Shown here in pieces: positions 1-9,013 of a stretch of DNA of 41,750 bases. The stretch spans positions 1-41,750 of the forward strand of contig CATOSU010000007.1 of the NCBI GenBank assembly GCA_951812615.1, read 5' to 3'. Below the pieces are notes generated by a model. That model did not search any database, had not been told where the DNA came from, and saw nothing but the letters and a program-made list of their open reading frames with translations. Numbering within the stretch: position 1 is the first letter of the stretch; every line of letters starts with the position of its first letter. The stretch is from an uncultured Paracoccaceae bacterium (GTDB taxonomy: Bacteria; Pseudomonadota; Alphaproteobacteria; Rhodobacterales; Rhodobacteraceae). The translations under genes and the position numbers were made by a program.

Positions 1-887
1 GACCGTCCAGTTCGCCGAGGAACAGGTCCTGTTCTTGCGCGTGGATCACCTGCAGGTTCATGTGGTCGCGGAACATGCCGACCACTTCCTTTGCCTCGTC
101 CTTGCGCAACAGCCCGTGATCGACAAACACGCAGGTGAGTTGATCCCCCACGGCTTCGTGGATCAGGCGGCGGCGACCGAGCTGTCAACGCCGCCGGAGA
201 GCGCGCAGATCACGCGCTTGTCGCCGATCTGTGTCCGGATCTTTGCGATCGCCTCTTCGCGGTAGGCACCCATGGTCCAGTCGCCTTTGAACCCGGCGAG
301 GCGGACGAAGTTTTCGTAGAGCTTTGCGCCGCGCGGGGTGTGGTGCACCTCGGGGTGAAACTGGACCGCGTAGAAATGGCGGTCGGTGTCGGCGGTGATG
401 GCATAGGGTGCGTTGGGCGAGGTGCCGTAGACCTCGAACCCGGGCGCGAGCCGGCTGACATGATCGCCATGGCTCATCAGACCTGTTCGTCGCCCTGGTC
501 AAACCAGCCATTGAGCAGGTCGAGCTGGCCGGCCGGGGACACAAAGGCGCGGCCAAACTCGGCCGTGCCGCCGCCGCCGGAGATCTTGCCGCCATCGACC
601 TGACCGCCGAGCTGGGTCATCATCAGCTGCTGGCCATAGCAGATACCGAGGATCGGCACGCCATAATCGAAAATCTCCTGCGGCGCGCGCGGGCTGCCGT
701 CGCGGGTGACGCTGTCGGGCCCGCCGGAGAAGATGATGGCACGCGGGGCCATGGTCCGGACGAGGTCCATGGTGACGCTCTGATAGGGGTGGATTTCGCA
801 ATAGACGCTCAGTTCGCGCAGGCGGCGGGCGATGAGCTGGGTGACTTGCGAGCCGAAGTCGATGATGAGGAGGCGGTCATGGGTCAT
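1..887 (-). CDS. guaA: GMP synthase (glutamine-hydrolysing), truncated by window edge and split by two frameshifts
   Basis: GuaA converts XMP to GMP using ATP and glutamine-derived ammonia in the cytoplasm. The N-terminal part is a class I glutamine amidotransferase: GICYGQQ carries the nucleophile Cys83 and FHPEV supplies the catalytic His. It is followed by the ATP-pyrophosphatase loop SGGVDSSV. The frame is broken twice. Near 478, GTCTGATGAGC lacks one G relative to the family's EQVWMSHGDH. Near 166, the GCC run before LIHEAVG lacks one C. Repairing both restores a normal GuaA reading out to base 1, ending in [11 protein letters not shown]. The start at 887 ([14 protein letters not shown]) is the usual one. 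Because guaA is a core purine gene and both defects are one-base losses in G or C runs, sequencing error is more likely than a true pseudogene. The C-terminal dimerisation domain lies outside the window. Confidence 0.93.
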
Positions 888-960
888 GGCCGCTGATTAG
901 GCGCGGGGCGAGGTGGTGGCAAGGGGCTGTGGGCTTTGTGTGCGGGGAGGGGGCGGAATT

Positions 961-985
961 GAGTATTTGGACAAAGATGAAGCAG
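961..985. other. Short intergenic motif between guaA and the upstream membrane gene
   Basis: The 167-bp gap between guaA (start 887) and the next minus-strand gene (stop 1055) contains GAGTATTTGGACAAAGATG at its AT-richer centre. I have an uncertain recollection of similar GAGTATTT...AAGATGAAG strings recurring between genes of Rhodobacterales genomes. It could be a dispersed intergenic repeat or part of the guaA promoter region. No copy was noticed elsewhere in this window. Confidence 0.2.
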
Positions 986-1054
986 GGCGCGCGTTAACCT
1001 CAATGGGTGTTAATTGTTATACCGGGCAGTGGCGGGCGACAGGCGGGTTTTGTG

Positions 1055-1920
1055 CTATTGCGCCGCCAGCGGGGCCGCGGCCGGTATGCGGGTGTCGCGC
1101 CGGCGGCGGATCAGTTCGGCGATCACGATGCCGGCCGGTGCCGATCCCCAGATGCAGATCAGGATGGCCAGGGTTTCGACATTGCGGAAGATCGGGTCGA
1201 TCACGAAAAGCATCACCCGGAAGAGCCAGAACGAGCCCCACATCGAGCCGGCAAAGCGCCACATCCAGACCCGGTGCCGTGCGGCATCGCTGCGGCGGAT
1301 GGCCCGCACGCCCATGATCGCGCTGACATAGACGAAAGCCGACATGGAATAGAAAACCCCAGGTTGCCAGCGCGCCGCCATAGGCACCGACCGACCCGTG
1401 CTGGGAGGCGAGGATCGCCGCACAGCCGACACCGACGGTGAGAACCGCGAAGCTGATCCGGCCCAGCAGCGCATGGTTGCCGGCGCTGCCGCCGGGGCGG
1501 AACATCTGCACATGCAGCAGCACGAAGACGATGGAGTTGCAGATGATATGCCCCATCAGAAGCGCCGAGCGCATCGCCGGCCCGTTGGCGAACCGGTCAT
1601 AAAAGGCCACGCCCCAGGCCGGGTGGCTGGTATATGTGTCGCCCCCAGGCCGAACAGGCATTGTCCGGGCAGGCGGCGACCGCGGCGGCCGCGGCGGGAT
1701 CGCCGAGACCGAGATTGATCAGCACGTCGTAGATGCCGACGAAGTTGGCGATGGCCGCGGCAGGCCCGTTCAGCACGTAGCCGATGTTGAGATAGAGCAT
1801 CAGCGCGATGCCGAACAGGATCGCCGGAACGTAGCGCCCGCGCATCATCGCGTAGACCGTCAGGACGGCCCAGACCGCCAGTGAGGCAAAGACCGACATC
1901 ACACCAAACGGAAGCGCCAT
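1055..1920 (-). CDS. DUF2306-like integral membrane protein, split by two frameshifts
   Basis: A polytopic membrane protein of unknown function. The start at 1920 (MALPFGVMSVFASL) follows a GGAGGG ribosome site. Three frames are needed to read it. The first runs to about 1648 (CPDNACSAWG), the second from there to about 1350 (DTYTSHPAWGVAFYDRFANG through GGALATW), and the third from FYSMSAFVYVS to the stop at 1055. Removing one G from each of two G runs (near 1645 and near 1353) gives a continuous 287-residue protein. It has about seven hydrophobic segments and a His-rich middle (MGHIICNSIVFVLLHVQMF, then NHALLGRI) that resembles DUF2306 proteins. It is probably not decayed: codon use and hydrophobicity continue smoothly across both junctions. 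The family assignment is from memory of the motif and is moderate. Confidence 0.65.
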
Positions 1921-2129
1921 CTGTATCCCTCCCCGAACCCGGTGTCGCTGGAGCCAGCGTTGCACGGGGGCCCGGCGCCGGGCAACATCTCATTCAACGC
2001 CTGTCCGGGTGGCCCGGCGCGGCGAAACGTGTCGCTTTTTGCCGCAAAGGGCGCTGGCGGTGAGCAGGCCCGTCAGGCGCTGGGGTAGAGAATGCCCCAA
2101 TACGCGAATACATATCCGAGGTTGTGATC

Positions 2130-3674
2130 ATGGCAGAAGCGGCAGTGCGCAGGCGGGGACGGGGCGGCGGCGGAGCGGCGCGGCGGGCCGAACGTGGCGC
2201 GGTTTCATTCGAAACGGCCCGGTTCATCGAGCGGAACATTCCGAATTTCGAAATTCTGAATGACGAGGCGCTGGAGATCATCGAGGCCAACGCCGAAACC
2301 GTGCTGGAAGAGATCGGCGTCAATTTCGTGAATAATCCTGCCGCGCTGGAGCGCTGGCGCGAGGCCGGCGCCGACGTCGCGGGCGAACGGGTGCACATCC
2401 CGCGGGGGCTTGCGCGCAAGCTGTGCAGCACGGCGCCCGGCAGCTATGTTCAGCACGCCCGCAACCCGGAGCGCAATGTCGAAATCGGCGGTCGCAGCCT
2501 TGTGCTGGCGCCGGTTTACGGTCCTCCTTTCGTGCGCGATATCAATGGCGGTCGCCGCTATGCCACGATGGAGGATTTCCGGAACTTCGTGAAGCTGGGC
2601 TATATGTCGAAGTGGCTGCACCATTCCGGCGGCACGGTCTGTGAACCGACGGACGTGCCCGTGAACAAACGGCATCTCGACATGCTGCTGGCGCATATGA
2701 CGCTGAGCGACAAGCCGTTCATGGGCTCGGTCACCGAACCCAGCCGGGCACAGGACAGCGTGGATATGTGCCAGGTCCTGTTCGGCGCGGAGTTCGTGCA
2801 GTCCAATACGGTTATGACCTCGCTGATCAACATCAACTCGCCGATGACATTCGACGACGTGATGATGGGGGCGATGGAGGTTTACGCGGCCAACAATCAG
2901 GCCTGTATCGTCTCGCCCTTTATCGTCGGCGGCGCGATGGCGCCGGTTTCGGTGGCCGGGACGCTGACACAGGTGATGGCCGAAGTTCTGGCCGGCGTGG
3001 CGTATAATCAGCTGGTGCGCCCCGGTGCGCCGGTGATCATGGGGGCTTTCGTGACCTCGATCGACATGAATTCAGGCGCGCCCACCTTCGGCACGCCCGA
3101 GGCCAGCCATGTCACATACGGCGCCGGGCAACTGGCGCGGCGGCTGGGCCTGCCGTTCCGGTCCTCGGGCGGGTTTACCGGGTCGAAGCTGCCGGATGCG
3201 CAGGCGGCCTACGAATCGGCCAACAGCCTGAACATGGGGCTGCTGTCGGGGGTGAATTTCATGCTGCATGCCTGCGGCTGGCTCGAGGGCGGACTGGTCA
3301 GTTCGTTCGAGAAATTCGTGCTGGATGCGGACCAGTTGGGTGCGCTGCACAAGCTGGCCCAGGGGGTCAGCGTGGATGCGGAGGCACAGGCGATGGATGC
3401 CATCGCCGAGGTCGGGCCGGGCGGGCATTATCTGGGATGTGCCCATACCCAGTCGCATTTCAAAACCGCGTTCTGGCGGTCGGATGTGCTGGATTACAAG
3501 CCGTTTGAGACCTGGGAGGAAGAAGGCGCGCGCGACAGTCAGGCGCTGGCCTCGGCCCGGGTGGCGCAGCTCTTGGACAGCTACCAGCAGCCGGCCATCG
3601 ATCCGGGCGTGCTGCAGGCGCTGAACGAATACGTGGAACAGAAAAAGGCATCCATGCCCGACGCGTTCATGTAG
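2130..3674 (+). CDS. Trimethylamine methyltransferase (MttB) superfamily protein, non-pyrrolysine type
   Basis: A 514-residue member of the MttB superfamily. Characterised relatives transfer a methyl group from a methylated amine or quaternary amine such as glycine betaine to a corrinoid protein. The ATG at 2130 is preferred over the upstream GTG at 2124 because GAGG sits about 8 bases before it. After a basic, glycine-rich N-terminus (VRRRGRGGGGAARR), the typical fold follows, with HHSGGTVCEPTDVP, GSVTEPSRAQDSVDM, INSPMTFDD and the C-terminal GGHYLGCAHTQSHFK region. There is no in-frame amber codon, so this is a non-pyrrolysine homologue and the substrate is probably not trimethylamine itself. 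No corrinoid protein or corrinoid reductase gene is adjacent. Its stop overlaps the convergent DUF6477 gene by 8 bases. Confidence 0.88.
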   Translation: MAEAAVRRRGRGGGGAARRAERGAVSFETARFIERNIPNFEILNDEALEIIEANAETVLEEIGVNFVNNPAALERWREAGADVAGERVHIPRGLARKLCSTAPGSYVQHARNPERNVEIGGRSLVLAPVYGPPFVRDINGGRRYATMEDFRNFVKLGYMSKWLHHSGGTVCEPTDVPVNKRHLDMLLAHMTLSDKPFMGSVTEPSRAQDSVDMCQVLFGAEFVQSNTVMTSLININSPMTFDDVMMGAMEVYAANNQACIVSPFIVGGAMAPVSVAGTLTQVMAEVLAGVAYNQLVRPGAPVIMGAFVTSIDMNSGAPTFGTPEASHVTYGAGQLARRLGLPFRSSGGFTGSKLPDAQAAYESANSLNMGLLSGVNFMLHACGWLEGGLVSSFEKFVLDADQLGALHKLAQGVSVDAEAQAMDAIAEVGPGGHYLGCAHTQSHFKTAFWRSDVLDYKPFETWEEEGARDSQALASARVAQLLDSYQQPAIDPGVLQALNEYVEQKKASMPDAFM

Positions 3675-3966
3675 GCGATACGGGGCGCAGGGTCCGGAAA
3701 ATCTGGGCCTCGGCCACGGTCGCGATCAGCACATCCAGATGACGCACGGCTGAATATCCGGCGTAATCGGCGGCGCGCTGTTCCTCCAGCTGTTCTTCCA
3801 TATCCAGCAGCCGGGGCAGCGCCTCGGCGGTCTTTGGCAGGTTCCCGTACCCCAGCACGCGCTGCAGGTGGTGTTTCCGGCTGTAAGACAATGCGCCCTG
3901 TTGCGCGGCGCGGGTCAGCAGGGACGGGCGGCGCAGGTTGTTCAGGCGGTTCACGATATTCTGCAT
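3667..3966 (-). CDS. DUF6477 family small protein
   Basis: A 99-residue soluble protein starting at 3966 (MQNIVNRLNNLRRP), with AAGGGGA as ribosome site about 5 bases upstream. The family pattern is recognisable: LRRPSLLTRAA near the N-terminus, then YSRKHHLQRVLG, a central LPRLLDMEEQLEEQR helix and the C-terminal AGYSAVRHLDVLIATVAEA. The family is essentially confined to Rhodobacterales and its function is unknown. It is divergent from the DUF6456 gene at 4179 and convergent with the mttB-type gene. An upstream ATG at 4017 would add 17 residues but lacks a ribosome site. The family name is recalled, not searched. Confidence 0.75.
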   Translation of the reverse strand: MQNIVNRLNNLRRPSLLTRAAQQGALSYSRKHHLQRVLGYGNLPKTAEALPRLLDMEEQLEEQRAADYAGYSAVRHLDVLIATVAEAQIFRTLRPVSPT

Positions 3967-4107
3967 GATAAATCCCCTTGGCAGACATTGTGTTTTGCAG
4001 GAATGGACTATATACAACCTAAGCGGGTGTTGCCTGTCGGCGCGCCAGAGCGTGCGGAGCAGTTACCGTTGTTTACCAATTAGAAACAAAGGTTCAGAGC
4101 ACGGGGC

Positions 4108-4137
4108 GATTTTCGACACACCCCTAGGTTGAAAATC
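4108..4137. promoter_or_regulatory. Inverted repeat upstream of the DUF6456 HTH gene
   Basis: GATTTTCGAC at 4108-4117 mirrors GTTGAAAATC at 4128-4137 (one mismatch, 10-base spacer). It ends 41 bases before the DUF6456 start, inside the divergent DUF6477/DUF6456 control region. It could be an operator for the HTH protein itself or an RNA hairpin. No T-tract follows, so it is not a standard terminator. Confidence 0.35.
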
Positions 4138-4178
4138 TTTAGGAGGCGGAGCCGGCCTCTCTATGTGAAGGGCGACCC

Positions 4179-5237
4179 ATGGACGGAAATTTTCATCAGA
4201 TCGCCGAAGCGGATTTGCCGGAGTGGATCCCGGAGAATGTCAGGAATTACCTGGTGCATACGGTGCAGGGTGTTGCGATCCGCGAACTGGCCCGCCAGCA
4301 GGGGTGTCATGCATCCACGGTGCTGCGTCAGATCCGCCGTATCGAACAGCGGCGCGACGATCCGCTGGTCGATGCGGGGTTGCAGCGGCTGGGGGAACTG
4401 ATGGCGCCGGGCAGTTTCGTAGACCTGTCACCAACCGCGGCCGAGCTGACAGCTGCCGGGATCCGGGTGTTGCGCAGGCTGTGCGAGACCGGGGCGGTTC
4501 TGGCCGTGGCCGAGGGCATGCCGAACGCCATCGTCATGCGCGGCAGTGATCAGGGCGACAGCGCGCGCACCGCGGTGGTGGCGGTGGAAACCGCACAGGC
4601 GATGGCGCTGTGCGACTGGATCACCTGTTCCGGCACCGGCAAGATCACGCGTTATCACGTGTCGGCTGCCGGCCGCGCCGCGCTGGGACAGCTGGTGGCG
4701 GCCACCGAGAACCGCGCGCGCAGTGCGGCGGAAGGCGGGTTCGCAGAGGATCAGGCCGGTTTTGCCTTTTCCGGGCAGCGGGACGAGACCGCGCAGCGCC
4801 GGTCGCGCTATGTTGCGGCCGAAAGCCCGCTGATTGCGCTGGCGCGGCGCCGCGACAAGGACGGCAACCGGTTTCTGGACGAAGACATGGTGCGTGCTGG
4901 CGAACGTCTGCGGGAAGATTTCGAGCTGGCACAGCTGGGGCAGGGCGGCGCACAGGACTGGCGCCAGTTCCTGACCGCCGGCGGCAGCGCCGCGCAGGCA
5001 ACGGCGGGCGGGTCCGGTGCGGCGCATGCGCGTCTGGCCGGGGCACTGGAGGATCTGGGGCCGGGGCTGGCCGATGTGGCGCTGCGGTGCTGTTGCTATC
5101 TCGAGGGTCTGGAACGGACCGAACAGCGCATGGGATGGTCCGCGCGATCCGGCAAGATCGTGCTGCGCATCGCCCTGCAGCGGCTCAGCCGCCACTACCG
5201 GGATGCGGCCCGGCACGGCGGTGACCTGATCGGTTAG
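4179..5237 (+). CDS. DUF6456 domain protein with N-terminal helix-turn-helix
   Basis: A 352-residue putative DNA-binding protein. Residues roughly 20-60 (VRNYLVHTVQGVAIRELARQ, then CHASTVLRQIRRIE) form a helix-turn-helix that resembles a sigma-region-4 or resolvase type. The C-terminal third (SPLIALARRRDKDG, AGERLREDFELAQL, RMGWSARSGKIVLRIALQRL) matches the DUF6456 pattern, which I recall as Rhodobacterales-specific. The middle (residues 90-200) is alanine-rich and low in motifs. The start ATG at 4179 follows AAGGG by about 8 bases. Its divergent neighbour is DUF6477, and the pairing may be functional. The TAG stop overlaps the TAA stop of the convergent coiled-coil gene within GTTAG. Target genes are unknown. 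Confidence 0.75.
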   Translation: MDGNFHQIAEADLPEWIPENVRNYLVHTVQGVAIRELARQQGCHASTVLRQIRRIEQRRDDPLVDAGLQRLGELMAPGSFVDLSPTAAELTAAGIRVLRRLCETGAVLAVAEGMPNAIVMRGSDQGDSARTAVVAVETAQAMALCDWITCSGTGKITRYHVSAAGRAALGQLVAATENRARSAAEGGFAEDQAGFAFSGQRDETAQRRSRYVAAESPLIALARRRDKDGNRFLDEDMVRAGERLREDFELAQLGQGGAQDWRQFLTAGGSAAQATAGGSGAAHARLAGALEDLGPGLADVALRCCCYLEGLERTEQRMGWSARSGKIVLRIALQRLSRHYRDAARHGGDLIG

Positions 5238-6145
5238 GTCGCCGCTGCCTCGGCCTTGTCGACACGTTCATCCAGCGCGTCGCAGACGTCGTCGCATTTC
5301 TTGTGGATCGACAGGACTGCCTTGATCATTTCCGCGATGATCTTGCCGTCCTTGGCGTCCTTGAGCTCCTTGCGCATCTTCTTGGTCACGCCGGTGTATT
5401 CGTCAGCCAGCTTTTCCAGCGCCTCCAGCTCTTTCTTGGCCAGCTTCAGGGCGCCGGCGGCTTTCTTGAGATCGTTTTTGTCCAGCGCCTCGGAGCCGGT
5501 ACTGCACAGCGCATTCAGCTTGCGTTCATTGGCCTTGACCTGCCGGATGGTCTTCTTGCGGTTGGGTTCCTGCAGGGATTTCGGAAATTCCTTGGGATCG
5601 ACCTTTTTCAGGGCATCGCGCACGATGGCTTCGATCGACGGCTGCATCTTGCGCGCATAAAACACCACATGCGCTTTCATCGTGCCCGGAACCCCGGACG
5701 ATTTTTTCAGATCCGCCAGCGCACGCTTTGCTTCTTTTACCGTCGCCATGATCTTGACGTCGGACAAGCCGCCCTTGCTTTTCTTCAGTTCCTTTTCAAC
5801 TGCGGTGGTCCGCTTCAGCAGCTCGTCATGCAGCGATTTGGCGTCGCCGGAAAACTCGGTCAACTCATCGATGTTCGCATGGTGTTTGGCGACCGCGGCC
5901 TTCCAGTCCTTCAGCGCCTTGGCGACGTTGCCTTCCTTGATGAAATCCGCAGCCTTGGATCCGGTGACCCCCGCCTTGCGCGCCACCTGTACCGCGTCGG
6001 ACATGGCGTCCTCGACCTTCCAGGTTTCGTCAAGCCAGCTCAGGATCTGTTTCTTGCGCTTGTTGCCTTCAGCAAGGGAAAGCTGCTTGATCCGTTTCTG
6101 GCTGGCGCGGAAATCCTTTTCAAACTTGTCCGTTTCCTTAGACAT
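5234..6145 (-). CDS. Lysine-rich coiled-coil protein of unknown function
   Basis: I do not recognise this 303-residue protein. It is almost entirely charged helix and very rich in Lys, Ala, Glu and Asp (for example KRTTAVEKELKKSKGG, LKKAAGALKLAKKELEALEK), with heptad-like spacing from about residue 100 to the end. It has no signal peptide or membrane segment. One cysteine is in NALCSTGSEALDK and two are in HKKCDDVCDALDERVDK near the C-terminus. The CDDVC spacing could form a disulphide or bind metal. The lysine richness stands out against the arginine-rich neighbours and suggests binding to nucleic acid or acidic partners, or horizontal origin. It is transcribed divergently from lipA and its stop overlaps that of the DUF6456 gene. 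Confidence 0.75.
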   Translation of the reverse strand: MSKETDKFEKDFRASQKRIKQLSLAEGNKRKKQILSWLDETWKVEDAMSDAVQVARKAGVTGSKAADFIKEGNVAKALKDWKAAVAKHHANIDELTEFSGDAKSLHDELLKRTTAVEKELKKSKGGLSDVKIMATVKEAKRALADLKKSSGVPGTMKAHVVFYARKMQPSIEAIVRDALKKVDPKEFPKSLQEPNRKKTIRQVKANERKLNALCSTGSEALDKNDLKKAAGALKLAKKELEALEKLADEYTGVTKKMRKELKDAKDGKIIAEMIKAVLSIHKKCDDVCDALDERVDKAEAAAT

Positions 6146-6201
6146 ACTCGCTCTTTCTCAGGGTATAGGCCGGCAGGTGTCGTCGAATGTGTAAACAATA
6201 T

Positions 6202-6217
6202 ACCCATTATTGTGGGT
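6202..6217. promoter_or_regulatory. Short inverted repeat in the coiled-coil/lipA divergent region
   Basis: ACCCA-TTATTG-TGGGT forms a perfect 5-bp-arm palindrome in an AT-rich patch 57 bases upstream of the coiled-coil gene start. It is a plausible operator or promoter landmark for that gene. No convincing -35/-10 pair with 16-18 spacing was found around it. Confidence 0.25.
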
Positions 6218-6359
6218 GCTCACCGCATTTGGCAAGCCAGACGTGACGCGGCGGCAACTCCTGACCCTGGCGCATAGCGGCTATGTGCCGCTGGGACTGC
6301 GCAGACGCGCAAAATATGCTAAGAGGCGGAAATCCCCGCCAGCACAGGACAACAGTCAT

Positions 6360-7313
6360 TTGCGCGATCTGAAAATTCCCGAACAGCGGCACCCTGAAAA
6401 GGCCAACCGTCCCACCAATGCCCAGCCGAAGAAACCGGACTGGATCCGCGTGCGGGCGCCGGGCGGGGCGGGCTATGCCGACACGCGCCGGATCATGCGT
6501 GAAAACAACCTCGTCACAGTCTGCGAAGAGGCCGGTTGCCCAAATGTCGGTGAATGCTGGTCGCAGGGGCACGCCACCATGATGATCATGGGTGAGGTCT
6601 GTACCCGCGCCTGCACGTTCTGCAATATCGCAACCGGCAAGCCGCCCGAGGATCTGGACCCGTTCGAGCCCGGCCGGGTGGCACATGCAGTGGAAAAGCT
6701 GGGGCTGAACCATGTGGTCATCACCTCGGTCGACCGCGACGATGTCGAAGATGGCGGTGCTGAACATTTCGCCCAGACGATCCGCGCCGTGCGGCACCGC
6801 TCGCCGGGCACCACGATCGAGATTCTGACGCCGGATTTCATCCGCTGCGACCCGTCGGTGCTGGAACAGGTGGTCGAGGCCCGGCCGGACGTGTTCAACC
6901 ACAACCTTGAAACCGTGCCTGGGCTTTACCCCGAGGTGCGGCCCGGCGCGCGCTATTTCCACTCTCTGCGGCTGCTGCAGCGGGTGAAAGAGCTGGATCC
7001 GACGATGTTCACCAAATCCGGCATCATGGTCGGGCTGGGCGAAGACCGGCAGTCGGTGGTGCAGGTGATGGACGACATGCGCGCCGCTGACATCGATTTC
7101 CTGACCATCGGTCAGTACCTGCAGCCGACGCCGAAACACCATGCCGTCGACCGGTTCGTGACGCCCGACGAATTCGCCGCCTACGAAAAGGCCGCGTGGG
7201 GCAAGGGCTTCCTCATGGTATCGGCCACACCGTTGACGCGGTCCTCCTACCACGCGGGGGATGATTTCGCCCGGCTGCGGCAGGCGCGGCAGGCGAAGCT
7301 GGGGCTGAAGTAA
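6360..7313 (+). CDS. lipA: Lipoyl synthase (radical SAM), TTG start
   Basis: LipA inserts two sulfur atoms into protein-bound octanoyl groups to form lipoyl cofactor for pyruvate and 2-oxoglutarate dehydrogenases and the glycine cleavage system. Counting from the TTG at 6360 ([16 protein letters not shown]), Cys55/60/66 in [12 protein letters not shown] bind the auxiliary 4Fe-4S cluster. Cys81/85/88 in CTRACTFC bind the radical-SAM cluster. RSSYHA near the C-terminus supplies the conserved Ser ligand. The length of 317 residues is normal. The frame stays open upstream to 6210, but that extension ([12 protein letters not shown]) is unlike LipA. The TTG has AGGA 10 bases before it and gives the N-terminus usual in roseobacters, so I prefer it. 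Confidence 0.96.
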   Translation: MRDLKIPEQRHPEKANRPTNAQPKKPDWIRVRAPGGAGYADTRRIMRENNLVTVCEEAGCPNVGECWSQGHATMMIMGEVCTRACTFCNIATGKPPEDLDPFEPGRVAHAVEKLGLNHVVITSVDRDDVEDGGAEHFAQTIRAVRHRSPGTTIEILTPDFIRCDPSVLEQVVEARPDVFNHNLETVPGLYPEVRPGARYFHSLRLLQRVKELDPTMFTKSGIMVGLGEDRQSVVQVMDDMRAADIDFLTIGQYLQPTPKHHAVDRFVTPDEFAAYEKAAWGKGFLMVSATPLTRSSYHAGDDFARLRQARQAKLGLK

Positions 7314-7403
7314 CCCTTACGCAGAGCGATAATCGCGTATAGGTGGTTTCACCATCCGCGTTTGCGGGCCAAGATAGGCCGCAAATCCGACAGGCGAATC
7401 TGC

Positions 7404-7573
7404 ATGGACACACCCGAAGACAAAGAACCGGCACCGACGCCGCCGGAACCAGAGGCGCCGGTTCCGGAAAAAGCGGTGCCCGAGCCCGCAGTGCAGCCGC
7501 AAAGGAAGTGATCCGGGAATTGTTGGCCGAGGTGGCGACGGAGGCGCTTTTCACCGGTGCGGACCGGCGCTAG
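7404..7573 (+). CDS. Possible small proline-rich protein, probably frameshifted
   Basis: Between lipA and the amidase, ATG at 7404 opens a 35-codon Pro/Glu-rich frame (MDTPEDKEPAPTPPEPEAPV) ending at TGA 7509-7511. A frame one base back continues as KEVIRELLAEVATEALFTG to TAG at 7573. If one base is missing near 7500, the two join into a 56-residue protein with a disordered N-terminus and an amphipathic C-terminal helix. The same one-base-loss pattern breaks other genes in this part of the window, which favours a single gene. A second reading is two tiny overlapping cistrons (GTGA at 7508), the second starting VIRELLAE. No family is recognised. Confidence 0.35.
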
Positions 7574-7605
7574 GCTGCTGAAAACCCTGTCGGAGAGAGC
7601 CCCTG

Positions 7606-9012
7606 ATGAGTTTCGCAACACGTTCCGCAACTTCCATACTGGCCGATCTTGCGGAGCGGCGCCTGTCAGCCGAGGACCTGATGGGATGGACGCTGGAGCG
7701 CATCGCGGCGGTCAACCCGCAGGTTAACGCGATTGTCGGGATGCGGGAGGCTGACGACCTGATGGCCGAGGCGCGCAGGCTGGATCAGGGGCCGGTGACC
7801 GGGCCGCTGCACGGGCTGCCGATCGCGGTCAAGGATCTGGTCAATGTGAAGGGCATCCGGTCGACGCAGGGCTCGCCGATTTTTGCCGAATTCGTGCCGG
7901 ACACCGACGATATGCTGGCCGCCGACCTGCGCGCGGCGGGCGCGATCCTGATCGGCAAGACGAACGTGCCGGAATTCGGGCTGGGATCGCAGTCGTTCAA
8001 TCCGGTCTACGGCGCGACCGGCAACCCTTACAATCCGTCGGTGACCTGCGGGGGATCCTCGGGCGGGGCGGCGGTGACATTGGCCACGGGCATGACCGCG
8101 CTGGCGGACGGGTCAGACATGATGGGGTCGCTGCGCAACCCTGCCGGATGGTGCAATGTCTACGGGTTCCGGCCCAGCTGGGGGCGGGTGCCGTCGGAAC
8201 CGCTGGGTGACAATTTCCTGCATCAGCTGGCGACATTGGGACCGATGGGGCGCAGCCCGGCGGATATTGCCGTGCTGCTGGATGTCCTGTCGCATCCCGA
8301 TCCGCGCCAGCCGCATGGCATGGTCAGCGCGCCGGCCGCGCCGCTGCAGGCAGCGGATCTGACCGGCAAGCGCATCGGCTGGCTGGGCGACTGGGGCGGG
8401 GCCTATCCGTTCGAGGATGGCATCCTTGCGCTGTGCGAAGAGGCTGTCGGGGTTATCTCGGGCCTTGGTGCTGTGGTCGAGGAGGTGGCGCCGCCGTTTC
8501 CGTCCGAACAGATCTGGGAAAGCTGGATCGCCCTGCGGTCGTGGCAGGTGGCGGCGGGGCTGTCGGCCTTGCAGGAGCACAAGGACCGCCTGAAGGACAG
8601 CGCCCTGTGGGAACTGGAACGCGGGCTGAGCATGTCAGCCATGGATGTGCACCGGGCCAGCGTCATGCGCTCTGACTGGTTCAAGTCTGCATCGCAACTC
8701 TTTGAAAAATATGATGCCCTTGTGCTTCCGGTTGCTCAGGTCTGGCCGTTTCCGACGGAAACCGCATGGCCGGCCGAGATCGCGGGCGTGAAGATGGACA
8801 CCTATCATCGCTGGATGGAGGTGGTGTTGCCGGTCAGCCTGCTGGGGCTGCCCAGCCTGGCGATGCCGGCCGGGTTCGGGGCGAATGGCCTACCGGCTGG
8901 CATCCAGATCTTCGGACCGCGCGGCAGTGACGCATCTGTTCTTGCTATGGGTGAGGCTTATCATCAGGCGACCGAGTGGCCGCAGAAGCGGCCGGCGCTG
9001 ACCGGAGGCTGA
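7606..9012 (+). CDS. Amidase (amidase-signature family)
   Basis: A 468-residue cytoplasmic amide hydrolase of the amidase-signature superfamily, the GatA/indoleacetamide hydrolase group. The Ser-cisSer-Lys triad is complete: Lys76 in [10 protein letters not shown], Ser151 in the GGSSGG loop and nucleophile Ser175 in [11 protein letters not shown]. There is no gatB/gatC partner and the C-terminus lacks GatA features, so this is a stand-alone amidase rather than the tRNA amidotransferase. The substrate cannot be told from sequence. The ATG at 7606 is used. The stop is one base before the DUF2189 gene, suggesting co-transcription. Confidence 0.9.
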   Translation: MSFATRSATSILADLAERRLSAEDLMGWTLERIAAVNPQVNAIVGMREADDLMAEARRLDQGPVTGPLHGLPIAVKDLVNVKGIRSTQGSPIFAEFVPDTDDMLAADLRAAGAILIGKTNVPEFGLGSQSFNPVYGATGNPYNPSVTCGGSSGGAAVTLATGMTALADGSDMMGSLRNPAGWCNVYGFRPSWGRVPSEPLGDNFLHQLATLGPMGRSPADIAVLLDVLSHPDPRQPHGMVSAPAAPLQAADLTGKRIGWLGDWGGAYPFEDGILALCEEAVGVISGLGAVVEEVAPPFPSEQIWESWIALRSWQVAAGLSALQEHKDRLKDSALWELERGLSMSAMDVHRASVMRSDWFKSASQLFEKYDALVLPVAQVWPFPTETAWPAEIAGVKMDTYHRWMEVVLPVSLLGLPSLAMPAGFGANGLPAGIQIFGPRGSDASVLAMGEAYHQATEWPQKRPALTGG

Positions 9013-9013
9013 G

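Noticed and set aside
6210-6359. 50-residue N-terminal extension of LipA
   Set aside because: Not present in LipA proteins; the TTG at 6360 has a ribosome site and gives the family N-terminus.
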